Source: Isotricha intestinalis (taxonomy: Eukaryota; Ciliophora; Litostomatea; Vestibuliferida; Isotrichidae). From it: 31,707 nucleotides of DNA. The notes beneath the pieces are model-generated. The model did not search any database, was not told where the DNA came from, and saw only the letters and a program-made list of their open reading frames with translations. This document shows positions 1 to 8,554 of the stretch, piece by piece. Location of the stretch: positions 1 through 31,707 of the forward strand of contig JAJJLU010000558.1 of assembly GCA_023807065.1 (NCBI GenBank). The letters run 5' to 3'. Each line of letters begins with the position of its first letter. The first letter of the stretch is position 1. The position numbers were made by a program, and so were the translations under genes.

Positions 1-29
1 CAATCCCCAATCCCCAATCCCCAATCCCC
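1..29. repeat. Telomeric repeat, C-rich strand (CCCCAAT)n
   Basis: The first 29 bases are a partial unit (CAAT) and then CCCC blocks at 5-8, 12-15, 19-22 and 26-29, each separated by AAT. The unit is CCCCAAT, so the G strand is ATTGGGG. C-rich sequence reading 5' to 3' inward from the left edge is the expected orientation of a left telomere. The array then breaks into ordinary AT-rich sequence. The unit equals the Tetrahymena TTGGGG repeat plus one A. Only four C4 blocks are present, so the array is short or trimmed by the assembly. Confidence 0.82.
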
Positions 30-348
30 ATTGTTTTACATCAAAATTAAATTAAATTATTATTTTTCCATAGATAAATTTATTAATTATAAATATTGAA
101 ATTATTATTAAATTGGATGAATTTTAAAAATTGATTTTTTGTGAATAGAGACCAATTTATTAGACAGGGGAATTATTTAGGCTAGTATTCATTCAATAGA
201 AAATAGGAAATCTATTGTTTAAACCATATTCTTAAAAAATTACTTAATTATTATAATGGGTTTTGATTAAATTATTTTATTTTCAAATATATTTAAAAAA
301 ACTATATAAAACACTAAAAACAATTATATCAAACTTTTTAAAAATATT
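30..348. other. Subtelomeric spacer without a gene
   Basis: About 320 bases of very AT-rich sequence lie between the telomeric repeat and the stop codon of the ABC transporter. I see no open frame, RNA gene or internal repeat. A small island at 147-190 is slightly richer in G and C but matches nothing I recognise. The 3' untranslated region and terminator of the ABC gene must lie here. Confidence 0.5.
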
Positions 349-2199
349 TCACTTCTCAATTTCTTGGCTATCGTTATTGTTTTCTTCATCTTTATTTTCT
401 TTTTGATTTATTTGCTTTTCCATTAATTGTTTATATAAACCATTTAATTTAATTAATTCATTATGATTTCCAATTTCTTTTATAATCCCTTTTTCAATAA
501 CAACTATTTTATCACAATTTCTAATAGTACTTAATCTATGTGCAACAATAATAATTGTCATATCTTCATTAAGTAGATTTAATTCTTTTTGTAATTCATA
601 TTCACTTTTAGAATCCAAAGCAGAAGTAGCTTCATCTAGAATTAATATTTTTGGTTTTTTAATTAAAGCTCTTGCAATAGCAATTCTCTGTTTTTGTCCT
701 CCAGATAATTGACTTCCTTTTTCACCAACTAGAGTATTAATTCCATTTGGGAAATAATTCTTATTATAAACAAAATCTGCTTTACTCATTAAAAGCGATT
801 TTTTCACCTCATTTTCATTATAATCATCAATTCCATAAATAACATTTTCCAAAATAGATTTATCTAATAATGCTGGTTCTTGACAAACATAACCTATTTG
901 TTGGTGGAAATTTTTTAAGTTATAATTTTTTACATTAATTCCATCATATAAAATTTCACTTTTTGAATTGTCATTTATTTCATATAATCTTTCTAATAAA
1001 TTTACTATTGTTGATTTTCCACTTCCACTCAATCCAACAATACCAATTTTTTCTCCTTTTTTTATTTTCAAATTAAAATTTTGAATAACAGGAACATCAA
1101 TTTTGGAAGGGTAATTAAAGTTAACATTCTTAAATTCAATATTGCCTTCTAATTTTCTTATTATCCCTGTATCTCTTTCTTCATCAAAAGCTTTACAATC
1201 AATTCTGGGTTTATAATCCATTATTTTAAATAATCTTTCTGCAGATAAAATTGAATTTGTTATTCTTACTTGAAAATTACCGAAACGATTAAAAGTAGTA
1301 TATAAAATGTATGAATAAATTCCAAATGAAGTTAAATCTCCTTTTGTAATTCCTGAATTTTGAAGCCAATAATATCCTATTTTAAAAACAAATAATAAAC
1401 CCAAAACAAATATTCCTCTTCCTATATTATCCATTATTTGTGTTTTTATTAATGTATTGTATTCTACATTAAACATTTCATCCAATCTCTTTGAATATTT
1501 TTCCAATTCTTTTTTTTCTGTTGAAAAACTCTTTATTATTCTAATATTATTTAAACTTTCTAACACCATATTATGAGATGTACTTTGATAAGAGTGAACT
1601 GTATTATAATCTTTTTTACGAATTGAATTAGATAATCTCTTTAAAAAATATAATAATGGTATTAAAAATATTAATAATGAAGTTAAACGAAATGAAACAT
1701 AAAACATCGCCGCAATTGATCCTATAAAATGGAAAATTTCTTTTATCATTTTAGTGTATTCTAATAAAAGAGTATTTTTTAGACCTCCTATATCACCTGT
1801 TAAAATATCAAATAAATAACTAGTTTTATGACTATCATAAAATTCAATATCTTTTAATAAAAGGGATTTATAATAATCTTTTCTTATTTCTCTTACAAAA
1901 CTCATTATAAATAAATCTGAAAATATATGGTCTAAAGTTAAAATTAAACTTGATATTGCTCCTAATGTTAAATATTTACTTGAGTTATTTATTAATTCTT
2001 CAAAATTTCCTGATGCAATATTTGTAAGTTTTCCAAATAAAATTGGATATAATAAATTTTCAGCTGTTATTATTAATAAAGTAGTCATTGCTGGAATTAA
2101 ATATTTTTTATGATGAAAAGATATTTTCCATAAACGAATCATATAATTATAATCATCTGATGAAAATATCAATTGAGGAATAATTTTAAAATTTTTCAT
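349..2199 (-). CDS. ABC half transporter, ABCB type
   Basis: A 616-residue half transporter with an N-terminal membrane domain (about residues 25-330, several hydrophobic helices) and a C-terminal ATPase domain. The ATPase is complete: Walker A GLSGSGKST at 389-397 (Lys395), Q-loop Gln440, signature LSGGQ at 498-502, Walker B ILILDE at 518-523 with catalytic Glu523, and switch His554. Order and length are those of the ABCB/MDR and TAP-like half exporters, which work as dimers. The substrate cannot be told. There is no clear mitochondrial presequence, so either the plasma membrane or an internal membrane is possible. The C-terminal tail (about 590-616) is a polar Asn/Glu/Lys stretch. The stop is TGA. 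The start ATG follows a run of ten A on the coding strand. It is the gene nearest the telomere and is intact. Confidence 0.93.
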   Translation of the reverse strand: MKNFKIIPQLIFSSDDYNYMIRLWKISFHHKKYLIPAMTTLLIITAENLLYPILFGKLTNIASGNFEELINNSSKYLTLGAISSLILTLDHIFSDLFIMSFVREIRKDYYKSLLLKDIEFYDSHKTSYLFDILTGDIGGLKNTLLLEYTKMIKEIFHFIGSIAAMFYVSFRLTSLLIFLIPLLYFLKRLSNSIRKKDYNTVHSYQSTSHNMVLESLNNIRIIKSFSTEKKELEKYSKRLDEMFNVEYNTLIKTQIMDNIGRGIFVLGLLFVFKIGYYWLQNSGITKGDLTSFGIYSYILYTTFNRFGNFQVRITNSILSAERLFKIMDYKPRIDCKAFDEERDTGIIRKLEGNIEFKNVNFNYPSKIDVPVIQNFNLKIKKGEKIGIVGLSGSGKSTIVNLLERLYEINDNSKSEILYDGINVKNYNLKNFHQQIGYVCQEPALLDKSILENVIYGIDDYNENEVKKSLLMSKADFVYNKNYFPNGINTLVGEKGSQLSGGQKQRIAIARALIKKPKILILDEATSALDSKSEYELQKELNLLNEDMTIIIVAHRLSTIRNCDKIVVIEKGIIKEIGNHNELIKLNGLYKQLMEKQINQKENKDEENNNDSQEIEK

Positions 2200-3059
2200 T
2201 TTTTTTTTTCAATAAAAAATTAATAATTTAGTGAAATTTAAGATTTAAAGAAAAAAATTATAAACAAACTCAATTCTCATTATTGATTAAATAATAAAAT
2301 TTAGTAAAAATTAACTTATTCAATAATAAAGGATTAAAATAAGCTATTTAAACTATTATTATTATTCAAAACTTCTTCTAAGAAAGAATATTCTTATTAA
2401 TGGAATAATATTATTTGTTATTTTAAACTATTATCACTTCTATTTATAATATTATCATTTGAAATTTAACATTCAAAATAGAACTATTAATTTTATTCTT
2501 TTCTGATTGATAGAAATGAAAAATAAAAAAATTTAATAATTTTGCAATAATTATTACTATTTCAAGAATGTCATTGAGTCCTTCTGCATTCATTTAATTT
2601 TTTTTAAGTATATTTTGTGTTTTACATTCAGAACTCAAAATAATGTTTTAATCAATTATTTTTTCTTTGTAATCAAAAAAATATGATGAAAATTTAAATG
2701 ATTTCAAAAAATGTGTCTGATTTAAAAGCTTGTTATTCTTTCAAATAATATAAATAATGGATTAAGAATATTTATAAACATTACTATAAAGAATGAATTT
2801 GAATTTAAAGAATAATAACCAATATTTCTTCTAAGTATTCAGTAAAATAAAAAGAAGTTTTATTTAATTTTGGTTAAAAAATCATCCTAATAAATTTAAA
2901 GTATATGTTCATTATCCTGTTAATAAAATTATTAAAGGATAGATAAACTCTATTATTTAATTTTTTATTTATTTTAATTTATGAAGAAAAATATAATATT
3001 TGTTTGATATTTTTTTAGTTAATCTTTTTTTGTGATTAAGAATTTATAATAGTTAATAT
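2200..3059. other. Long intergenic region, no gene seen
   Basis: Some 860 bases separate the 5' end of the ABC gene from the 3' end of MSH4, the longest gap in the window. No frame stays open for more than a few tens of codons on either strand, and no tRNA-like GC-rich hairpins are visible. A perfect 12-base palindrome, AAGAATATTCTT, lies at 2384-2395, but such palindromes are expected by chance in this composition. The region should hold the ABC promoter near 2200-2400 and the MSH4 3' end near 3000-3059. Confidence 0.5.
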
Positions 3060-5912
3060 TTAATTAAAAGTATTTGAAATGAAATTTTTTAACTTTTCTA
3101 TTTTAATTGAGATTTCTTCTTCTAAAGTAAAGGTTTCTTTTATACATATTATATCGAAAATATATTTAAATAATTTTATAAGTACTATTTTTAAAGTATT
3201 AACTTCTTTTGAAGAATCAAATATTTGTTCTTGTTCGAAAACATTATTTTTCTGGCATTGTTTAGCATCATCCATTATTTCTTTTTTCATTTGAATCATA
3301 TCACAAAGTATAATTCCATAATTATTATAATTTTGCTCATAATCATCATCTTTATTATTATTTATTTGAAAAAAAGAATTCAATTTAAATTTGTATAAAA
3401 AATTTAAATTTATGTTTTCGTTTTTTTCAAATTCAACAATCATACTTCCAATAAAAGAATTAAAATAAAATTGGCTTAAATTACTAATAATATCATTATG
3501 AGAAGAAATAATAATAAATGAAGTATCAAAATTTTTACTAAATAAATCAAGAAAAGATATAGCAATTGAAAAAACATCAATTGAATATGTATTATCAAAA
3601 GGTTCATCAAGTAAAATCAAAGATTGATTTGAATGATTTTTTATCATTTTTTGAATGTCAATGATTTGACTTATAAAAGAACCTTTATTTTCAATTATGG
3701 ACTCATTAGAATCAAATTTACAATAAATAAATTTTCTTACAGTAAAACAAAAATAATCACATGGAATAAAAGAACCAATTTGAGCTAAAATAATAATTAA
3801 AGCTAATTCTTTCATGAATGTTGTTTTTCCTGAAGAATTTGGTCCTTTTAATAAAAGTAAATTAAAATGATTAATTAAAAAATAATCATTTGCTACTAAA
3901 GGTTTATTATTGATATCTATTAAATTTTCCATTATGTATTTTTCTAATAAAGGATGTCTACAATTGATTCCATAAATAAAATTAAATTTATTATTAGATG
4001 ATATTTTTGGTTTATTTAATTTTCCAAATGATATTGCATAATCTGCAAATGCACATATTACATCTAAATTTGCAATATAATTGCTTAATATATATAAATA
4101 ATTAATATTTTTTTTTAAAAGAGAAATAATATTTTCACAGTTTTTTACAGAATTTTCAACTAAATCACATTTTATCTCTTTTATTCTTTGACTAAATGAA
4201 ATTAAAAAGTTATTTGAACAAGCATATCTTTTATTTATTTTTTTGTATAGTGTAAATTCATTATTTATAAAATATTTTTCATTTATACTTATATAATATC
4301 CTTTGTTTTCACTATAACATAATTTAATTGTTGGATCATTTGAATTTTGTTTAATTCTTTCAAATTCAGAATAAATTTGAGATAAAGTATCCAAATATGT
4401 TTTTCTACTTACATCTAATACATTGTTTATTCCTTCTCTAACTAAAAAAAATATAAAATCATTTTTTTGAAATAATTTATTGTTTTTTTCTTTGTCATCA
4501 AAAGCAAATTGAGAAGAATAATCATTTATATATTTATCAATGTATAAACTCATATCTTTAAAAATATTATTATCAAAAAAATTTATTATTTCCTTTAATA
4601 GTTCACATTGATTATTTTCATTTTTTTCATTATTATTATTAAAAAAATAATTTTTTAAATTATCATTAAAAATTGGAAGTAATTGTAAACAATTTTTTAT
4701 TCCTTGAATAGCTTCTAAAATACTTTTTAAAACATTATTGTTACTTTCAATCTTGTTAATTTTATGCATTAATTTAGAAATATTAATTTCTAAATCTCTA
4801 AAAAGGGAAATATTTTCTTTAATATATAACAATAAATTATTATTTTTTACTAATTCACTAACACAATCATTTCTTTTTACAATATCTTTTTCCAAAGCAA
4901 AAGGCTGAAGAATATTACTTCTTAATAGTCTATTTCCACTTATTGTTTTACATTTAAATAACGAATATAATGAACCATATATTTTTTGATCTTTTTTATT
5001 CATAAGTAATTCTAAATCAATAGTAGAATTAAAAGAAATATTTAAATGATTTTCTAAATAATGATAATGAATATAATAAGAATCAATTGAAATATAATCA
5101 GGATTATTTTCCAAATATTTAATTAACCCACTTAAAGAAGCCAAACAAACATATTTAGTAGAAATTTCATTAATAGTCAAATCTTTAACAACAGATATAT
5201 TGTAAATACTTTTTCCAAAATCTTCATTGAAATTTTTCCTTGGTTGAAAGCCAATATAGATTTTAGGAAACATATTTTTAATAATTAAATGTAAAGATGA
5301 ATTTTCTGCTTTTTGATTCATAACAATTTCCAAAGGACTCCAATAATTAATCATAGTTATTGTATCTATATAAGCTTCATTATCAATAAATTGAGTAATA
5401 AAAAATTCTGTGGTTCTAAAATTAAAAGCAGTAATTCCAACTTCTCTAGCATAATTTTCTATAATACTTAAAGTATATTCTTGACTGTTATATGAGCTTT
5501 TCTTTAAAGCTGTAGTTGTAATATGACCTATAAGCGATTTTTTATTGGTTGAATTTTTTTTATTTGTTGTGATAATATTATTTGAAGTATTTATTTGATT
5601 ACTAATTGAATTAGTGTTTTTTGAAATTGAACTTTTTATTTTTATTGAGTTTTGAATATTAGTTATTCTTTTTTGATTTGCATTTGAATTAGAATTTGAA
5701 ATAAAATTAATTTGATTTGAGGAAGAAAGTGAATTATTACTTAACGTGTTTGATTGGTTTAAATAGTTATTTAAAGATGAATTAAAATTTCTATTTCGAA
5801 ATTTTATTGGTTTTTGGTTTAAGAAATTAGATGAATCGTTTATTAAATTTGAGGAATTGCTTCTTGATATTGAACTAAACATATTTAATTTGTTTAGTGA
5901 ATCTGATAACAT
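3060..5912 (-). CDS. MSH4: MutS homologue 4, meiotic crossover factor
   Basis: A 950-residue MutS-family protein. MSH4 pairs with MSH5 to stabilise meiotic recombination intermediates in the nucleus and promote crossovers. The blocks I match to MSH4 rather than MSH2/3/5/6 are SPLEIVM in the connector region, a following arginine-rich block (QPRKNFNE), and LLRSNILQPF in the lever domain. There is no mismatch-binding domain I. The ATPase has a good Walker A, GPNSSGKTT (Gly690, Lys696), and a Walker B LILLDE (Asp769-Glu770). After the Glu the usual LGRGT-type sequence is replaced by PFDNTYSIDVFS, and the later TH motif is SSHND. Residues 1-130 are Asn/Ser-rich low complexity, so the first part is poorly constrained; the ATG at 5910-5912 gives the longest frame. 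The product is longer than most MSH4 proteins because of this N-terminus. Stop is TAA. Confidence 0.92.
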   Translation of the reverse strand: MLSDSLNKLNMFSSISRSNSSNLINDSSNFLNQKPIKFRNRNFNSSLNNYLNQSNTLSNNSLSSSNQINFISNSNSNANQKRITNIQNSIKIKSSISKNTNSISNQINTSNNIITTNKKNSTNKKSLIGHITTTALKKSSYNSQEYTLSIIENYAREVGITAFNFRTTEFFITQFIDNEAYIDTITMINYWSPLEIVMNQKAENSSLHLIIKNMFPKIYIGFQPRKNFNEDFGKSIYNISVVKDLTINEISTKYVCLASLSGLIKYLENNPDYISIDSYYIHYHYLENHLNISFNSTIDLELLMNKKDQKIYGSLYSLFKCKTISGNRLLRSNILQPFALEKDIVKRNDCVSELVKNNNLLLYIKENISLFRDLEINISKLMHKINKIESNNNVLKSILEAIQGIKNCLQLLPIFNDNLKNYFFNNNNEKNENNQCELLKEIINFFDNNIFKDMSLYIDKYINDYSSQFAFDDKEKNNKLFQKNDFIFFLVREGINNVLDVSRKTYLDTLSQIYSEFERIKQNSNDPTIKLCYSENKGYYISINEKYFINNEFTLYKKINKRYACSNNFLISFSQRIKEIKCDLVENSVKNCENIISLLKKNINYLYILSNYIANLDVICAFADYAISFGKLNKPKISSNNKFNFIYGINCRHPLLEKYIMENLIDINNKPLVANDYFLINHFNLLLLKGPNSSGKTTFMKELALIIILAQIGSFIPCDYFCFTVRKFIYCKFDSNESIIENKGSFISQIIDIQKMIKNHSNQSLILLDEPFDNTYSIDVFSIAISFLDLFSKNFDTSFIIISSHNDIISNLSQFYFNSFIGSMIVEFEKNENINLNFLYKFKLNSFFQINNNKDDDYEQNYNNYGIILCDMIQMKKEIMDDAKQCQKNNVFEQEQIFDSSKEVNTLKIVLIKLFKYIFDIICIKETFTLEEEISIKIEKLKNFISNTFN

Positions 5913-6040
5913 TTTTTCACTTAATTTTTAGTTTTTATTTTTTTTAAATTTAAATTAAATAAAATAATTACAATATATTCTTTTATTTTTTTAAATATTT
6001 AATTTTTTTATTAAATAAATAATATTCAAGGCAAATTATT

Positions 6041-6709
6041 TTATTTTTCTTTTGGGAAAAGCATTTTTTTAATATCAGGTAAATATTGTTCTTTACACAA
6101 CATTAATCTATCTTGTAAACCATTACTTAAAATAATTTTTTTATCACTATTCATCAATCTAATTCCACCAAATTTATTATCAAAATATTCATTGTCAATA
6201 ATTAATTTGCATTTATAATCTCTTGAAGTTTCTTTTTTCATAAAATCAGAATAACTTTTTTCGCATTCATTTAAAATTGATTTGACATAATTTTCATCTT
6301 CTTTTCTAATTTGAAGATAACAAGTTGATTCTAGTAATTTAACCATTGATTCAATTATTAATTGCTTTAATATTTTTTTATACTCATTGTTATTTGGATT
6401 TGCAAATGTTTTTATTTTTTCCAAAGTTTCTTCTATAATTTGATTAACTAAATCGTTTTTTTTTTTCATTTTTTCTAAATTTGATTGGTTTTTTGCCGTT
6501 GAAACTTCAATTTTATTTTCTGTATACTGTTCATCATATTGTTTTTTATATTTTAAATCTATTTTCTTTTTTTCATCGTTCATTATTTTTTCTCTCATTT
6601 CAGTTAAAGCTCTTTTATTTCCTATTTTTATTTCTAATATTTTATCGAAAGTATTTTTCCATATTGAACGAACAATTTTTGAATTTTCGAAAGCAACATT
6701 ATCATTCAT
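6041..6709 (-). CDS. V-type proton ATPase subunit E
   Basis: A 222-residue protein matching subunit E of the vacuolar H+-ATPase, part of the peripheral stalk (with subunit G) that holds the V1 catalytic head to the membrane sector. The first 100 residues are a long charged helix rich in Lys and Glu, as expected for the stalk. The C-terminal globular part carries the family pattern: a short GGIRLMNSDKKIILSN block (about 177-192) followed by LQDRLMLCKEQYLPDIKKML, which aligns with the conserved C-terminus of animal and yeast subunit E. Length is normal (usually 220-235). The start ATG at 6707-6709 is the first in frame. Flanking intergenic spaces are about 110-130 bases. I expect constitutive expression, but no regulatory site is visible. 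Confidence 0.9.
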   Translation of the reverse strand: MNDNVAFENSKIVRSIWKNTFDKILEIKIGNKRALTEMREKIMNDEKKKIDLKYKKQYDEQYTENKIEVSTAKNQSNLEKMKKKNDLVNQIIEETLEKIKTFANPNNNEYKKILKQLIIESMVKLLESTCYLQIRKEDENYVKSILNECEKSYSDFMKKETSRDYKCKLIIDNEYFDNKFGGIRLMNSDKKIILSNGLQDRLMLCKEQYLPDIKKMLFPKEK

Positions 6710-6823
6710 CTTTTAATAATTAAATTTTACTTTATTTTTATAAAAATTAATATAATCAAAAAACTTAAGTATATTTATTAATTATTTATTATGATTTAAT
6801 AATATCATAGAATTTTTTTAATC

Positions 6824-8416
6824 TTAATCATCGTCATTATTTTCATTTTGAATATAATTTCCAGCATTTTCCTTCAATAAAGCATATTTTTCGGGGTCAT
6901 CTTCTTCATTTTCTTGATATCCTATTTCTTCATTTTCATTTTCATAATTATTATTATTATCAAATAAATCTTCATTATTTTCTATATTAATATTTTCTTG
7001 ATTTTCATTATCAATGTTATAATTGTCTTCATTTTCATTTTGATTATTATCTTGTAATACACCTCTGTTAATTAAATCATTTTTTTCTATATTTTGCATC
7101 AAATTTTTATCTCTTATTTCTCTTAACTTTTTTTGTTCTGTTATTGAGTTTTCATCTTCTTCTTCTTTTTCATGATTGCTATCATTATTATTTTCCACTT
7201 CATTTTCATTATCATTATCATTATCATTATCATTGTCTTTATCTTCTGGCTTTTTATCAATTGAAGTTATCATCTCTTTTTCTTTAAAATTCATTTCTCC
7301 ATTTGGGAATAATTTATTACTGTATTCATTATTTTCCTCTTCTTTATTTTTATCTTCATCATCATTATAAATTAATTGGCTTTTTTCTTTTTTTTCTTTC
7401 ACAATCTTATATAAATAAAAAGAATTAGAATCTAACCCTAAAGGAATTTTAGCATTTAAAGTTATATCTAATATTTGTTCTATTTTATCATAAATTTGAT
7501 TCATTTTTTCATCTATTTCATAATTAACTCTAAAAGCTAAAATATCTGTTGATTGAATTTCTAATTCATCTTCCTTTTGACTTAAAATTTTAAAATAATT
7601 GTTAAAATCATCTGCTGACATTCCTTTTCTTTGTTTTGTATATTTCACATATATATCAGTTAAAATTTTTTCAATATCATCATTTGTAATATTTGTTTTT
7701 TGTATATAATCAGCTAAAAGTAAATCAGCATCTAATGTTTCGTTATTATTAGGGTTAATATCATTCATAAATTTATTATATATTTCATAAATTTTATCGT
7801 ATTTATCTTTTAAAATATGATAACGAGAATGAATATTTCTTTTTGTGTTATTATTTCTTTTTTCATTTTTTTTACAAAAATCTTTTGTAGATTTAATATT
7901 CGATAAAACTTCACTTTGTAATGTTATTGCATATAATTTCACACTTTCAACTAAATTATCAATATCTACTTGAGTAACTCTATGACTCTCATGTTCTTTG
8001 TTTATTCTACATGAATTACAAATAAAATCTTTACAATTTCTACAATAATTTCCAACTAAATCATTTTTACATGAACATATAAAAATCCCTTTTTTCGATG
8101 CTGTTAATTTATTTATTGGATTTTTTTTTTCTTCCTCGTGAATATTTATATGTTCTTTATCTTTTTGAGAATATGTTATTATTTTTATATAAACTTGGTT
8201 TTTTCTTTTAAAAAAATCACCTATTATACTTTGTTCATATGGAGTAATGTCTTTATGTTGATATATTAATCTTATTTCAAAGTTTATTGGATAAAATAAA
8301 TTTTTTGCCAAATCTTTTATATATTTTATTGTTTTATAAGGAGGAACATCTGTGGATATTTTCCTTCCTTGATATTCTAAATTTATTTTAATTTTCTGTC
8401 TTAAATAATTTGACAT
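6824..8416 (-). CDS. Ubiquitin-like and B-box zinc finger protein
   Basis: A 530-residue protein of three parts. Residues 5-80 look like a ubiquitin fold: two N-terminal strands, a helix, then LIYQHKDITPYEQSIIGDFF, which resembles the strand-turn of ubiquitin-like domains around LIFKGK. Residues 112-147 are a B-box-like zinc site: Cys114, Cys116, Cys125, Cys128, Cys133, Cys136, His142, His145. Residues 150-330 are predicted helical and charged, probably coiled coil. From about 345 on the protein is acidic low complexity, with an Asp-Asn repeat encoded by the hexanucleotide tract at 7207-7234. No RING finger precedes the B-box, so it is not a typical TRIM E3 ligase. A scaffold or adaptor is likely; partners are unknown. 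The ubiquitin-like call is from pattern only and less sure than the B-box. Confidence 0.72.
   Translation of the reverse strand: MSNYLRQKIKINLEYQGRKISTDVPPYKTIKYIKDLAKNLFYPINFEIRLIYQHKDITPYEQSIIGDFFKRKNQVYIKIITYSQKDKEHINIHEEEKKNPINKLTASKKGIFICSCKNDLVGNYCRNCKDFICNSCRINKEHESHRVTQVDIDNLVESVKLYAITLQSEVLSNIKSTKDFCKKNEKRNNNTKRNIHSRYHILKDKYDKIYEIYNKFMNDINPNNNETLDADLLLADYIQKTNITNDDIEKILTDIYVKYTKQRKGMSADDFNNYFKILSQKEDELEIQSTDILAFRVNYEIDEKMNQIYDKIEQILDITLNAKIPLGLDSNSFYLYKIVKEKKEKSQLIYNDDEDKNKEEENNEYSNKLFPNGEMNFKEKEMITSIDKKPEDKDNDNDNDNDNENEVENNNDSNHEKEEEDENSITEQKKLREIRDKNLMQNIEKNDLINRGVLQDNNQNENEDNYNIDNENQENINIENNEDLFDNNNNYENENEEIGYQENEEDDPEKYALLKENAGNYIQNENNDDD
7207..7234. repeat. (CATTAT)4 hexanucleotide microsatellite
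   Basis: Four perfect CATTAT units followed by CATT lie inside the B-box protein gene. On the coding strand they give alternating Asp-Asn codons. The unit length is a multiple of three, so copy-number change keeps the frame. Confidence 0.85.
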
Positions 8417-8554
8417 GTTCGTTTTTAATTATAATTATAAAAAAAATATTTATTTTTTTTTAAATTTTTAAAAAACTTATAAAATACATTTATAAGCAAA
8501 ATTAATTAAAATATTAAAACTTAAAAAAGGACAAAAATTATAATTTTTATATAT

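Noticed and set aside
349..351. TGA as a sense codon (Trp or Cys) at the end of the ABC transporter
   Set aside because: Trp is coded by TGG throughout, no conserved domain remains after this point, and the next bases quickly reach further stops, so TGA acts as termination.
2384..2395. 12-base palindrome AAGAATATTCTT as a regulatory site
   Set aside because: In sequence this rich in A and T, palindromes of this length are common, and it has no partner copy elsewhere in the window that I could find.
3079..3294. 71-codon plus-strand frame over the 3' end of MSH4
   Set aside because: It lies wholly antisense to a well-supported MutS gene, has no recognisable product, and its Phe/Ile/Ser-rich composition is that of a shadow of an AT-rich coding strand.
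7176..7370. 64-codon plus-strand frame with runs of Leu-Ser
   Set aside because: It is the reverse reading of the Asp/Asn/Glu-rich tail and hexanucleotide repeat of the B-box protein.
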